DNA of 64,000 nucleotides from positions 186,001 through 250,000 of the forward strand of contig NZ_JAJUKH010000003.1 of assembly GCF_021538675.1 (NCBI RefSeq), written 5' to 3'. Every line of letters begins with the position of its first letter. Position 1 is the stretch's first letter. Made by a program: the position numbers and the translations under genes. The DNA is from Paenarthrobacter sp. AR 02 (GTDB taxonomy: Bacteria; Actinomycetota; Actinomycetes; Actinomycetales; Micrococcaceae). Below the pieces are notes generated by a model. The model had not been told where the DNA came from, did not search any database, and saw nothing but the letters and a program-made list of their open reading frames with translations. This document shows positions 50,561-59,893 of this stretch, one piece after another.

Positions 50561-50752
50561 GCGGCGGGAGAGCCCTGCCGGTACATCACCACAGGCGCCG
50601 TAGGAGCAAACCCTCCCCAGGAATCTCTCAGGCCCATGTACCGCCGCGGCGAGGCAACTCTGGAAAGCAGCCCGGAAAGTCGGGCTCACCGAAGGTGCAA
50701 GCAGGCCCATGCCCGCGGAAACTCTCAGGTCCATCTACAGAGCGGGGAGGAA
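50561..50752 (+). ncRNA. Tandem glycine riboswitch
   Basis: Two aptamers upstream of the permease gene. The first (about 50561-50646) has GCGGGAGAGCC, GGCGCCGTAGGAGCAAACCC, and GGAATCTCTCAGGCCC. The second (about 50646-50752) has CTCTGGAAAGCAGCC, CACCGAAGGTGCAAGCAGG and GGAAACTCTCAGGTCC with closing AGAG. The pair sits 45 bases before the TTG start. In other bacteria glycine turns these RNAs on for gcv or transport genes; here the likely effect is on glycine uptake or export. Confidence 0.9.
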
Positions 50753-50797
50753 CCCGAATCTTGTGGCACCCAGTGCCGCCTGAACGATGGAGTTCCT

Positions 50798-52264
50798 TTG
50801 ACGATTCAGCGCCCACCTTCAACCGGTACCGATTCCCCGCATCTTGAGCGGCAACTCAGCAACCGCCACATCCAGCTCATCGCCATCGGCGGAGCCATTG
50901 GAACAGGCCTTTTCATGGGCTCCGGCAAAACCATCTCAGCCGCCGGCCCCTCCGTCATCTTCGTCTACATGATCATCGGCTTCATGCTGTTCTTCGTCAT
51001 GCGTGCCATGGGCGAACTGCTGCTGAGCAACCTCAACTACAAATCCTTCAGTGACTTCGCTGCTGACCTCCTGGGCCCCTGGGCCGGCTTCTTCACCGGC
51101 TGGACCTACTGGTTCTGCTGGGTCATCACGGGGATCGCGGACGTCATCGCAATCGCAGGCTATTCGCAGGAGCTGTGGCCTTCCCTGCCCCTCTGGGTGC
51201 CGGGGCTCATTACCATCGGCATCCTCCTGCTGCTGAACCTGGCAACGGTGAAGGCGTTCGGCGAAACCGAGTTCTGGTTCGCCCTCATCAAGATCGTCGC
51301 CATCGCGGCCCTGATTATTGTTGGCCTCTTCATGATCTTCAGTGGCTTCCAGTCCGACGCCGGACCCGCCAGCTTCACCAACCTTTGGAGCCACGGAGGA
51401 TTCTTCCCGAACGAATTCATGGGCTTCGTCGCCGGATTCCAGATCGCGGTCTTCGCTTTCGTGGGCATCGAACTGGTGGGCACTACTGCGGCCGAGGCCA
51501 AGGACCCGGAAAAGAACCTGCCCAAGGCCATCAACTCGATTCCCATCCGTGTGCTCCTCTTCTACGTGGGCGCGCTGATCATCCTCATGTCCGTCACGCC
51601 ATGGACCCAGTTCGCTGCCGGTCACAGCCCCTTCATTGCCATGTTTTCGCTGGCCGGCCTGGGTGCAGCAGCCACCATCGTCAACCTGGTGGTCCTCACG
51701 TCAGCCATGTCCTCAGCCAACTCCGGGATCTACTCCACGTCCCGCATGGTGTTCGGCCTGGCCCAGGAAGGCGATGCCCCCAAGGTCTTTGGCGCGCTCT
51801 CCGGACGCAAAGTACCCCGCAACGCACTGTTCCTGTCCTGCGTCCTGTTGCTGTCCGGCGTCGTGCTCATGTACGCCGGCCAGGATGTCGGCAAGGCGTT
51901 CGACATGGTGACCACCGTGTCAGCTGTCTGCTTCGTCTTCGTTTGGTCGATCATCCTGGCCAGCTACTTGGCTTTCCGGAAGCGCCGCCCACACCTTCAC
52001 GAGTCTTCGGCGTTCAAAATGCCCGGCGGAGTGGCCATGGTGTGGGTGGTGTTCGCATTCTTTGCCTTCGTGCTGTGGACGCTGACCACCCAGCCGGACA
52101 CGCTCGCAGCCCTGCTCGCAACGCCGCTGTGGTTCGTGATCCTTGGGATTGCGTGGGCGGTACTCCGGCGCCGCCCAACGCACCTGGCGCGGTACGCGGC
52201 TTTCCAGGCTGAGCTGCGCAGCGATGCTGCCAAGGTCCAGGATCCGGAGCCGGCAAACAAGTAA
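50798..52264 (+). CDS. Amino-acid permease, CycA-like (glycine/alanine/serine type)
   Basis: 488 residues from TTG 50798, chosen because GGAG lies five bases upstream and because it directly follows the riboswitch. Twelve membrane helices with APC-family markers are visible: QLIAIGGAIGTGLFMGSGKTI, YKSFSDFAADLLGPWAGFFTGWTYWFCWV, and GIELVGTTAAEAKDPEKNLPKAINSIP. This is the pattern of E. coli CycA, a D-serine/D-alanine/glycine symporter, and of AnsP-like permeases. The upstream glycine riboswitch makes glycine the most likely substrate. Cytoplasmic termini. A terminator follows. Confidence 0.88.
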   Translation: MTIQRPPSTGTDSPHLERQLSNRHIQLIAIGGAIGTGLFMGSGKTISAAGPSVIFVYMIIGFMLFFVMRAMGELLLSNLNYKSFSDFAADLLGPWAGFFTGWTYWFCWVITGIADVIAIAGYSQELWPSLPLWVPGLITIGILLLLNLATVKAFGETEFWFALIKIVAIAALIIVGLFMIFSGFQSDAGPASFTNLWSHGGFFPNEFMGFVAGFQIAVFAFVGIELVGTTAAEAKDPEKNLPKAINSIPIRVLLFYVGALIILMSVTPWTQFAAGHSPFIAMFSLAGLGAAATIVNLVVLTSAMSSANSGIYSTSRMVFGLAQEGDAPKVFGALSGRKVPRNALFLSCVLLLSGVVLMYAGQDVGKAFDMVTTVSAVCFVFVWSIILASYLAFRKRRPHLHESSAFKMPGGVAMVWVVFAFFAFVLWTLTTQPDTLAALLATPLWFVILGIAWAVLRRRPTHLARYAAFQAELRSDAAKVQDPEPANK

Positions 52265-52271
52265 CCACAAG

Positions 52272-52304
52272 ACGGGCCCCCACGAAGAACTCGTGGGGGC
52301 CCGT
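52272..52304 (+). terminator. Rho-independent terminator
   Basis: A perfect 14-bp stem (ACGGGCCCCCACGA / TCGTGGGGGCCCGT) with loop AGAAC, seven bases after the permease stop, then TTTC. The opposing nuclease gene ends 26 bases further on. Confidence 0.85.
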
Positions 52305-52329
52305 TTCTTGGGGTCATGCTAAGAGGTGC

Positions 52330-55300
52330 TTAGCCCCTCAGGCACTTCTGGTACTGCAACCATTCGATGCCGTACCGCAGCCAGCCAACAATGTCGTACC
52401 ACTTGGACGGCTTGGTGGGCGGGGTGCACTGCGGCGGGTTGGGGCCGCTTGCGGCCACCTTAACCAGGGCCTTCACTACCGTTCCGGACTCGACGGCGGT
52501 GAGCACCAAGGTACCGGTACCTGCGGCCGCCGTGGCGGGAACCTTCACGTTGACGGACGCCGCACCGGCGGTCACCGGAACATCTCCAAGAGCCACGGAG
52601 GCGCCCTTGGCATCAACGAAGACAGCCTTCAATGAGGTGTTCGCCGGGCTGCCAATGGAGGTCAGGTTCAGCTTGGAAACCGTCAACGTCACGGACTCGC
52701 CGCCCTTGACCTCGGCAGCGGTGGAGTTTGCCACAGCAACTGAGCGGCGTGCGAAGTCCGGCGAGACCGGGTTGTGCGTCTGGAGGTACTTGATCCAGGC
52801 GTCACGGTCCACCAGGCCCGTGTCCTTCGTGTTGCTGCCCTCCTTGAAGACCCGGAAGTTGTCACCGCCTGTTGCCAGGAAGCTGAAGGTACCGATCCTG
52901 TACTGCTTTGCGGGGTCGATCACAGCGCCATTAACCCAGATGCCGGTAATCCGATCGCCCGCTGCACGGGCGGCGTCGTAGGTGTAGTTGACGTTCTTGG
53001 ACACCCCCAGCTGCTGGTACGGGCGGCTTGGTACGGTACCGTCCGGGTTGGTCTGCCACTGCTGCTCCAGGAGCGTTTTGAACTGTGCACCCGTCAGGGA
53101 CGTGGTCCACAGGTTGTTCACGAACGGCAGGACCGCGTTGGCCTCGGCGTAGGTGATGGTGCCATCCGGCGCGTAGTACAGCTCGTTGCGCAGGCCGCCG
53201 GGGTTGACGACGCCGATTTCCGCCGCGCCGAGTTCGGGCGCCTTGAGCGTGTCCACCAGGGAGTCCGCTACCAGGTTGCCCAGCGTGGATTCGCTGGCGC
53301 GGTCGTCCCGCTTGGGGGCGCCTCCGGCAGGGTCCGGGGTGAATGCTGTGGTGATATCGGCGGTCACGGCACCCACCGCCTGGTTGCCGATTTCAGCAGC
53401 CTGGGCCAGCGCCTTATCCACGATGGTCTTCACTGCAGCCACCCGCGGGTAGGCGGCAACGAGGCTTTCCGCGGTTTCGGTGGTACGGTCTACGACTGCG
53501 GCCTTGTACGCCGTCACGGACTTGGTTGCCGTATCCACGGTGAGCGTTACACTGCCCACGTTCTCTCCGTAGTTGCCGGTCTGCACGACCGGGCGGGTCT
53601 TGCCGGTGGGCTGGCCATTGGCGTCCAGTACCGGCGCATCCCAGGCGTACTCCTTGTGGGTGTGCCCGGTGTAGATGGCAGCCACGTCAGGGGTGGTTTC
53701 GTTGACGAGCTTGGCGAACGGGCCGCCTGCGGCAACTTCCTGCTCCAAGGTGGCGCCCTCGGGGGTACCGGAAGCGGCGCCGTCATGGTTTTCGACGATG
53801 ATCAGGTCCGCCAGTTTTTCGGCCTTGATCTTCGCAGCCACCCGGTTGATGGCGTCTACCGGGTCGCCGAACTCAAGATCGGTGATCCCCGCAGGGGTTA
53901 CCAGGGAAGGAACTTCCTGGGTGACCGTGCCGATGACCGCTACCTTCATGCCGTTCATGTCCAGGACCTTGTACTCCGGCAGGACCGGGGTGGTGGTGCC
54001 CTTCTGGTAAACGTTGGCGCCCAGGTAGGCGAACTTTGCGTTGTTGCCTCCGGCGATGACGCGGTCGCGCAGGTCTGACCAGCCGCCGTCGAACTCGTGG
54101 TTGCCCACAGCGGAGGCCTGCAGTTCAAGTGCGTTCAGGACGTCGATGGTGGGCTGGTCCTTCGCAACCGAGGATGCGAAGAGGGAGGCGCCGATGTTGT
54201 CGCCCGCGGAAATGAAGGCAGTCGCGCCGGGCGCTGCTGCTGCACGGAGCTTCTCAACCGTTCCGGCAAAGAGCACCGTGTTGGTGTCGATCCGGCCGTG
54301 GAAGTCGTTGATGCCGAGGAATTGCAGGTCAACGGTGGCCTGTGCGTCCGGAGTCAGGTTCAGGCCCACCACCACGGGGTCGTGGTCGCTGGCCCGGAAC
54401 TCGTCCGGGGCATAGTAGTTGGTCACGTTGTTGTTATACCGGCTGTATTCCAGCGCCACGGACTCCACGGAGTTGATGTTCCAGATGTCGGTTCCCGTGA
54501 CCACCTTGTGGGCTGCCGGGGACGCCAGGATGTGGTCGAGGGAGCCCACCATGCCGCCGAACAGGTAGGAGTGCTTGCCGGTGCCGACCTCAAGGTCGGT
54601 GTACCCCGCGCCGGTGAGGACGTTGATGGGGTCCTCCTTGGAGTAGGCGTTGAAGTCACCGATCAGGAAGACCTTGTCAGTGCCCTTGGAAGCTTGGAGG
54701 TCCTTGGAAAAAGCGAGCAGGGATTCGGCCTGCTTGGTGCGGGCAACGTTGGAGGCGCCCTGGCCCTTGTCGGTGTCGTCCGGGGTCGCTGCGGAGCCCT
54801 TGGACTTGAAGTGGTTCACGATCGCGATGAATTTCTTGTCATCGCTGCCGCCAACCGGCTTGAACACCTGCGCCAGTGGCTTACGGGCGCTGGCGAAAGC
54901 CACGGTGTCGTTGTGGATGATTGACTCGCCGACAGGTTCGGCCGTGGCTTTTTTGTAGATGAAAGCGGTGCGGATCATGTCTTCATCGCTGAGCGGGGGA
55001 GCGTTCGCTGGTGTGCGCACGTAATCCCACACGCCGGGAGTCTTGACGTTAAGGGACTCCACGAGCTTGGACAGGGCGTCGTCGCGGTTCTTGCCGAACT
55101 GGGCCGAGTTCTCGATCTCCTCGAGGGACACGACGTCTGCGCCCGATTTGGTGATCGCGGCAACGATCTTGGCCTGCTGGCGCTCGAAGTTCTCTGCGTT
55201 GGCAGCACCGCGGGCGTTGCAGCCCTCCTTGACGGTGATCGGTTTGCCGTCGCGGTCGTTGTAGAAGACGCAGCCCGTGAGCTGGTCACCTGTGGTGGGG

Positions 55301-56865
55301 AAGTAGTTGAGCACATTGAAGGACGCCAGCTTCAGGCTGCCCCCAACGTCAGCGGGCCCTTCCGGACGGGTGGAAGAGAAGGTTGCAGGCTGGAAGGACG
55401 CGGCGTTTGCGGGGCTCAGCGCTGTTAGCGGCTGGAACTTCCACGAATTGTTCCCGTACCCCAGGATGACATCGGTCTTGAACGTGGCGGGCGAACCGAC
55501 ACGTACGGGATCCGAAGGGGTCAGGTAGGGCAATTGCTGGGCCTTGGTGGCGGCGTCCTTGAGGAAGTTGGTGGACGCGCCGTCGTCGAGCTTGATGCCG
55601 CGCAGGGCGTTGTCTGCCACCACGGCGGCATACTCGGGGGAACCATAAGCAGCCACCGCCGTCGGCTGGACCAACGGCGACTTACCGGCGGCAAGGCCGA
55701 TCTCGCCGTACTGGTTCAAGGAGTAGTTGTCCGTAACCGTGAAGTCACCCTGGGGCGAGACAAGCATGCCTTCGAGGCTCTCGCGGGCGGCCTCGTTCGC
55801 CGGCAAGGCGAACGGCGTGGACTTGACCTCGGGGGCGGCCTCGGTGAGCTTCTTCAGCCCCGCGGCTTCCACTGAGATCTGTGTTTGGTTGGCAAATTCG
55901 CTGACCGCGCCGGTGAGTTCCAGGTAGTCGCCCGGCTGGACCGTGGCCGCCGTCGTGGGTGAATAGACGAACAAAGCGTCCGACGCCGTCCTGGCCGCCC
56001 CTGCGGCGTCGCCGCCGGTGCCGGGGGTCTGGACGTAATAGCCGTTGAACCCGCCGGTGGCGTAAACGGCGGTGACCTTGCCGCGGGTGGTTACCGTGCT
56101 GCCGACCAACGGGCTGGCCGTGCCGGTGCCTTGTATTTCCGCGATGGTCTTGATACCCGGTTCAGGTCCGGGATCCGTGGGCGGGGTGACGCCTCCGCCG
56201 GAAGCCGTCGGAGTAATGCCCGCAGCCAGGGTGAAATCTGCCGCGTTGGAGTCGGTGTCAACGCCATTGGTGCGGTTGAGGCTCTTGACGTCGGTGTTAC
56301 TGGTGGGTGCCTTTGCCGGTGCAGTCTCAAAAGTGTTGGACGTTCCGTAACCCAGGAGGTCGGCGATGGCCGCGTTGGCCGTCACGGAGCCCACGGGCAG
56401 AGGCGAAACGGCGGTGCTCTGTTTCGCCAGGATCAGAGTTCCTGTGGTTCCGCCCGGGTTCAGGGTCCCGGAAGCCTGAACATCGGGTGTGGGGAGGGCA
56501 GGAGCCGTAGAGGAGGCGCTGTTGCTGGCGCCCTGGACCAGGAAGTAGCCCTTGGCCGGGATGCTCCCGGCCAGCGGAGTGATCCCCGTTGGTGCTGTTG
56601 TGGCGGTGGCAGACCGGTACTGCAAGGACCAACCCGCAAGGCTGATAGGCGCGTCCGAGGAGTTGTAGAGCTCCACGAATTTGTTCTTGAAGGCGGCGCC
56701 GCTGCTTCCGCCGCTGAGATAGGCCTCGTTGATGACCACCGGCGAGGTGCCCGCCGGTGTGGCGGGATCGTCCGCCGCCATGGCCGGGACGGCCGTCAGC
56801 GGGGCTGCAAGGAGCCCCGCTGACAGGACCGTTCCCGCCAGCAATTTCCAATGTTGTTGGTGCAT
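52330..56865 (-). CDS. Secreted NucH/ExeM-type nuclease fused to a 5'-nucleotidase
   Basis: 1511 residues. A signal peptide (about residues 1-31, ending AMA) and a lamin-tail domain (about 40-150, VVINEAYLSGGSSGAAFKNKFVELYN) come first. A beta-rich OB-like segment (about 240-335) leads to an endonuclease/exonuclease/phosphatase domain (about 510-830): SFNVLNYFPTTGDQ, VSLEEIEN, IGDFNAYSKED and ASDHDPVVV. A metallophosphatase/5'-nucleotidase domain follows (about 850-1370): GINDFHGRIDTN, SAGDNIGAS, GNHEFDGG, TGHTHKEY and later NPGGLRNELYY. There is no LPXTG or lipobox. Single mature polypeptide could cut DNA or RNA and strip phosphate from the nucleotides, so a role in using extracellular nucleic acid is likely. 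Confidence 0.93.
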   Translation of the reverse strand: MHQQHWKLLAGTVLSAGLLAAPLTAVPAMAADDPATPAGTSPVVINEAYLSGGSSGAAFKNKFVELYNSSDAPISLAGWSLQYRSATATTAPTGITPLAGSIPAKGYFLVQGASNSASSTAPALPTPDVQASGTLNPGGTTGTLILAKQSTAVSPLPVGSVTANAAIADLLGYGTSNTFETAPAKAPTSNTDVKSLNRTNGVDTDSNAADFTLAAGITPTASGGGVTPPTDPGPEPGIKTIAEIQGTGTASPLVGSTVTTRGKVTAVYATGGFNGYYVQTPGTGGDAAGAARTASDALFVYSPTTAATVQPGDYLELTGAVSEFANQTQISVEAAGLKKLTEAAPEVKSTPFALPANEAARESLEGMLVSPQGDFTVTDNYSLNQYGEIGLAAGKSPLVQPTAVAAYGSPEYAAVVADNALRGIKLDDGASTNFLKDAATKAQQLPYLTPSDPVRVGSPATFKTDVILGYGNNSWKFQPLTALSPANAASFQPATFSSTRPEGPADVGGSLKLASFNVLNYFPTTGDQLTGCVFYNDRDGKPITVKEGCNARGAANAENFERQQAKIVAAITKSGADVVSLEEIENSAQFGKNRDDALSKLVESLNVKTPGVWDYVRTPANAPPLSDEDMIRTAFIYKKATAEPVGESIIHNDTVAFASARKPLAQVFKPVGGSDDKKFIAIVNHFKSKGSAATPDDTDKGQGASNVARTKQAESLLAFSKDLQASKGTDKVFLIGDFNAYSKEDPINVLTGAGYTDLEVGTGKHSYLFGGMVGSLDHILASPAAHKVVTGTDIWNINSVESVALEYSRYNNNVTNYYAPDEFRASDHDPVVVGLNLTPDAQATVDLQFLGINDFHGRIDTNTVLFAGTVEKLRAAAAPGATAFISAGDNIGASLFASSVAKDQPTIDVLNALELQASAVGNHEFDGGWSDLRDRVIAGGNNAKFAYLGANVYQKGTTTPVLPEYKVLDMNGMKVAVIGTVTQEVPSLVTPAGITDLEFGDPVDAINRVAAKIKAEKLADLIIVENHDGAASGTPEGATLEQEVAAGGPFAKLVNETTPDVAAIYTGHTHKEYAWDAPVLDANGQPTGKTRPVVQTGNYGENVGSVTLTVDTATKSVTAYKAAVVDRTTETAESLVAAYPRVAAVKTIVDKALAQAAEIGNQAVGAVTADITTAFTPDPAGGAPKRDDRASESTLGNLVADSLVDTLKAPELGAAEIGVVNPGGLRNELYYAPDGTITYAEANAVLPFVNNLWTTSLTGAQFKTLLEQQWQTNPDGTVPSRPYQQLGVSKNVNYTYDAARAAGDRITGIWVNGAVIDPAKQYRIGTFSFLATGGDNFRVFKEGSNTKDTGLVDRDAWIKYLQTHNPVSPDFARRSVAVANSTAAEVKGGESVTLTVSKLNLTSIGSPANTSLKAVFVDAKGASVALGDVPVTAGAASVNVKVPATAAAGTGTLVLTAVESGTVVKALVKVAASGPNPPQCTPPTKPSKWYDIVGWLRYGIEWLQYQKCLRG

Positions 56866-56910
56866 CCGCTCTAACTTTCATTAGGGAGCCCTGTATGGCC
56901 CCGTGGACGA

Positions 56911-56935
56911 CGCCCACTTTCTTGTGAAGTGGGCG
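56911..56935. terminator. Hairpin upstream of the nuclease gene
   Basis: A perfect 9-bp stem CGCCCACTT / AAGTGGGCG with a 7-base loop, 46 bases before the nuclease ATG. It may end the lipoprotein transcript from the right, or lie in the nuclease leader; no U tract is seen. Confidence 0.45.
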
Positions 56936-57046
56936 CTGTGCCCGGAAGTTACTCCGGGGTAAAGCTGCCTCAGACGTAGCAGAACACGAACGGATGAATG
57001 GGAAGTGGACCAGTGGTGGCTGGAGAGTGCCCGCCACCGGTCCGCA

Positions 57047-57538
57047 TTACTTGGCGGCGCCCTTCAGGGTCCCGGCGGTTGCTGCGCCGGATGCGCCTCC
57101 GATCAGGCAGACAATCTCCCGGTCATTGGCCTTCCAGGTATCGGTAGTGGGGTAGAAGTAGGTCAGCTCAAGCGTTGATGAATCAAACGGCACGCCCACG
57201 AAGCCTGCGAACTCGGAACCGCAAAACTCTTCGGATTGCTTCTCCACCTCGGACTGGCCGGGGTATGTATCGGCCACAATGTTCTTCGCCGCGTAGGCCT
57301 CGAGATCGTGTTCCTGCTCGCAGGGGATGATGGACACGTCCTTGACCTCGGTGCCGGACGGCTGGGCGATGCAGTCACCCACCTTGACTTTGAAGGCATC
57401 CGCAACAGATGTTTCGGTGGGTTTTCCGGACTCGTCCCGCTTGGCGTCCCCGCTGCTGATCAGCGAACAACCCGTCAGGGCCAGGGTCGCCAGGCCCAAC
57501 ACGGCGGTGGCTTTGATGGTTTGCGAAAGGTGCTGCAA
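57047..57538 (-). CDS. Lipoprotein with septum-formation-type domain
   Basis: 163 residues from TTG 57538, chosen because GAGGA lies six bases upstream. The start gives an ideal lipoprotein signal: a hydrophobic stretch then LTGC with Cys24 as lipid site. After a short acidic linker comes a domain with VKVGDCIAQPSGTEVKDVSIIPCEQEHDLEAYA, the DCI...PC..H pattern of actinobacterial septum-formation (PF13845) domains, and two more Cys later. These proteins are outer-face membrane lipoproteins of uncertain role; the septum label comes from family naming only. It is independent of the nuclease gene. Confidence 0.8.
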   Translation of the reverse strand: MQHLSQTIKATAVLGLATLALTGCSLISSGDAKRDESGKPTETSVADAFKVKVGDCIAQPSGTEVKDVSIIPCEQEHDLEAYAAKNIVADTYPGQSEVEKQSEEFCGSEFAGFVGVPFDSSTLELTYFYPTTDTWKANDREIVCLIGGASGAATAGTLKGAAK

Positions 57539-57716
57539 CTCAGGTCCTCGTTCCCCAAGGACCGCAGGAGGAGATCGTGGATGCCCACTCTGCGGCCAAA
57601 CAATGAGGGACCGGTCAGGGCACCAACGCCGAACGATCCCCCAGGATCGGCGGTGGGCGGGTGGAGCCGGGCGCCCCTGGGTAGGAGGCGCCGGGCACCA
57701 CCCGGAAATCAAAAGT

Positions 57717-58502
57717 CTAAGCGGACTGGCCCAGGTCCTGGATGACCTTGAATACTGCGCCGGTGGGATCAATGAGCGTCGCCAGGCGGCCGAACGGTGT
57801 TTCTTCCGCGGCATGCATGACCGCTGCTCCCAGGGCGAGGGCTTGCTCTACTGTGGCGTCGGTGTTCTCAACCGCGAAGTAGACGCTCCACATGGACGGT
57901 ACTTCGTCAGAGAGTACGCCGGCGGCATCCATGATGCCCGCTTTCGCGTTGTCTCCTGCGCCCAGGGTGGTGTAGCGGAACTCCGGGGTATCACTCATGA
58001 CATTCGTGTCCCAGCCGAAGACTTTCTGGTAGAAAGACACGGCTGAGTCGTAGTCCTTGGCAAGGAGTTCGTGCCACGCCGGTGAGCCCGGTTCTGCAGC
58101 TACTTCGAAACCCTTCATCTGACCGAACTGCCAGGCGCCGATGGATGCGCCCGCGGAATCGCCGTACATGGCCATGCTGCCCTGCTCCGGAACATCCATT
58201 GGCTCCATGTAGACCTGGCCGCCGTGGGCCGCTGCGGCTTCCGTGGTGGCCTTGATGTCATCCGTGCGCAGGTAGGTGGACCACAGGTCCGGCATGGCAC
58301 CCATGTCGGCCTGCTTCTGCATGATGCCGGCCACAAGCTTTCCGTCCTTGGATGCGGTGATGTAACCGCCGTACGTCTCCTCATCACCGGTTTCGTACGT
58401 CCAGCCGAACAGGGCGTTATAGAAGTCCTTGGCTTTCTCTGTATCGGACGTCATCAGATCGATCCAGCACGGTGCGCCGGGGGTGATGTCAGGCGTAGGC
58501 AT
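57717..58502 (-). CDS. Two-domain VOC (glyoxalase-fold) protein
   Basis: 261 residues made of two VOC domains (about 1-125 and 138-258) in tandem, each with the FYNALFGW or FYQKVFGW helix typical of this subfamily. The first starts PTPDITPGAPCWIDLMTSDTEKAK and the second GSPAWHELLAKDYDSAVSF. This pattern is common in actinobacterial proteins annotated as hydroxylase or glyoxalase and resembling the Streptomyces CFP32-like antigen group. Substrate unknown. GGAGCC precedes the ATG. No neighbour suggests a pathway. Confidence 0.85.
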   Translation of the reverse strand: MPTPDITPGAPCWIDLMTSDTEKAKDFYNALFGWTYETGDEETYGGYITASKDGKLVAGIMQKQADMGAMPDLWSTYLRTDDIKATTEAAAAHGGQVYMEPMDVPEQGSMAMYGDSAGASIGAWQFGQMKGFEVAAEPGSPAWHELLAKDYDSAVSFYQKVFGWDTNVMSDTPEFRYTTLGAGDNAKAGIMDAAGVLSDEVPSMWSVYFAVENTDATVEQALALGAAVMHAAEETPFGRLATLIDPTGAVFKVIQDLGQSA

Positions 58503-58656
58503 AGGTCAGGCTCCTGTTGTAGTTCCGCGGTAAAGCTGCGGTTTAGGTCAGAGGTGTGGAGACAGGTAGAACACTATGCGGGGGGTCTGACAGTTTCAAT
58601 GATGTTCCGGTTGCCGCTTATCACTTAGCCGCTATGCACCAGATCGCGGGCACAAA

Positions 58657-58685
58657 AATGCCCCGGGTTTGGAACCCGGGGCATT
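58657..58685 (-). terminator. Terminator of tRNA-Ser(TGA)
   Basis: A perfect 13-bp stem (AATGCCCCGGGTT / AACCCGGGGCATT) with a 3-base loop, six bases past the tRNA 3' end; on the minus strand it is followed by TTTGTG. Confidence 0.8.
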
Positions 58686-58691
58686 CGTTGG

Positions 58692-58779
58692 CGGAAGGTA
58701 AGGGATTTGAACCCTTGGTACGGGGTTACCGCACACTGGTTTTCAAGACCAGCTCCTTAGGCCGCTCGGACAACCTTCC
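58692..58779 (-). tRNA. tRNA-Ser(TGA)
   Basis: An 88-base class II tRNA on the minus strand: acceptor GGAAGGT/ACCTTCC, anticodon loop CTTGAAA (anticodon TGA), long variable arm, TPsiC loop TTCAAAT, discriminator G. No CCA is encoded. Confidence 0.95.
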
Positions 58780-58881
58780 TCGCCTAGTAGTGTTTCATAG
58801 GGAGTTGGCTGTTCCAAAACATCACGCCTGTCCGGTCCCCGCCCCGGGGCCGGCGGACAAGCAAGAAACCGGGAGTTCGTC

Positions 58882-59865
58882 ATGAAAGCCGTCTACATCT
58901 CAGAGCCGGGCGGGCCCGAAGTCCTCGAGGTCCGGGAGGTCCCTGCTCCGGTGCCGGGCGAGGGCGAAGTCCTGATCGACGTCGTGGCCGCGGGCCTGAA
59001 CAGGGCGGATGTCCAGCAGCGACGCGGTTTCTACCCGCCACCCCCTGGGGCTTCAGAGATCCCCGGGCTTGAAGTGTCCGGCCGCATCGCAGCCTTCGGC
59101 CCGGGCGTCACCAAGGCATTCTCCGTGGGAGACAAAGTTGTTGCCCTTCTTTCAGGCGGCGGCTACGCCCAGCAGGTCGCGGTGTCCGCCGAGCAGGTGC
59201 TCCGGGTTCCCGACGGCGTGGACCTCATCACCGCAGCTGCGCTGCCCGAGGTTGCTGCCACTGTGTACTCCAACCTGATCATGACCGCCCAAATGCAACC
59301 CGGCGAAACGGTCCTCATCCACGGGGCAACGGGCGGCATCGGCACCATGGCCATCCAGTTGGCCAAGGCCTACGGCGCAAAAGTTGCGGCCACAGCCGGC
59401 ACGGACGAGAAGGTTGGCACCGCCAAGGCCTTCCTGGGTGCCGACATCGCCATCAACTACACCGAAGAGGACTTCGCTGAAAGCCTGCGGGCACAAACCG
59501 GCGGCAAAGGCGCTGACGTGATCCTCGACGTCGTCGGTGCCAAATACCTGCAGCAAAACATTGACGCCCTTGCCGACTACGGCAGGCTCATCGTCATCGG
59601 GCTGCAGGGCGGCACCACGGCGGACATCAACCTTGGCCAGCTCCTCAGCAAACGGGCGGCCGTCATCGGAACGGCCCTCCGGCCCCGGTCCGTGGCCGAA
59701 AAAGGCATCATCATGACCGCCGTGCGCGAGTCCGTATGGCCCATGATCACCGACGGCAGGATCCGTCCCCTGGTGGCCAAGTCCTTCCCGCTGGACCAGG
59801 TGCAGGAGGCGCACCGGTACTTTGACTCTGGCGACCACGTGGGCAAGGTCCTGCTTCTGCTCTGA
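58882..59865 (+). CDS. NAD(P)H:quinone oxidoreductase, zeta-crystallin type
   Basis: 327 residues, normal for the family. GroES-like N-terminal domain with NRADVQQRRGFYPPPPGASEIPGLEVSG and no zinc ligands, then a Rossmann motif VLIHGATGGIGTMAIQLAK near residue 145. That pattern matches quinone oxidoreductases that reduce quinones with NADPH, and related PIG3-like enzymes. GGGAG before the ATG is a good ribosome binding site. A PadR regulator gene follows after 28 bases on the same strand, so the two may be regulated together. Confidence 0.9.
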   Translation: MKAVYISEPGGPEVLEVREVPAPVPGEGEVLIDVVAAGLNRADVQQRRGFYPPPPGASEIPGLEVSGRIAAFGPGVTKAFSVGDKVVALLSGGGYAQQVAVSAEQVLRVPDGVDLITAAALPEVAATVYSNLIMTAQMQPGETVLIHGATGGIGTMAIQLAKAYGAKVAATAGTDEKVGTAKAFLGADIAINYTEEDFAESLRAQTGGKGADVILDVVGAKYLQQNIDALADYGRLIVIGLQGGTTADINLGQLLSKRAAVIGTALRPRSVAEKGIIMTAVRESVWPMITDGRIRPLVAKSFPLDQVQEAHRYFDSGDHVGKVLLLL

Positions 59866-59893
59866 CCAGTCATCCACCGCAGCGAGGAGTCCA

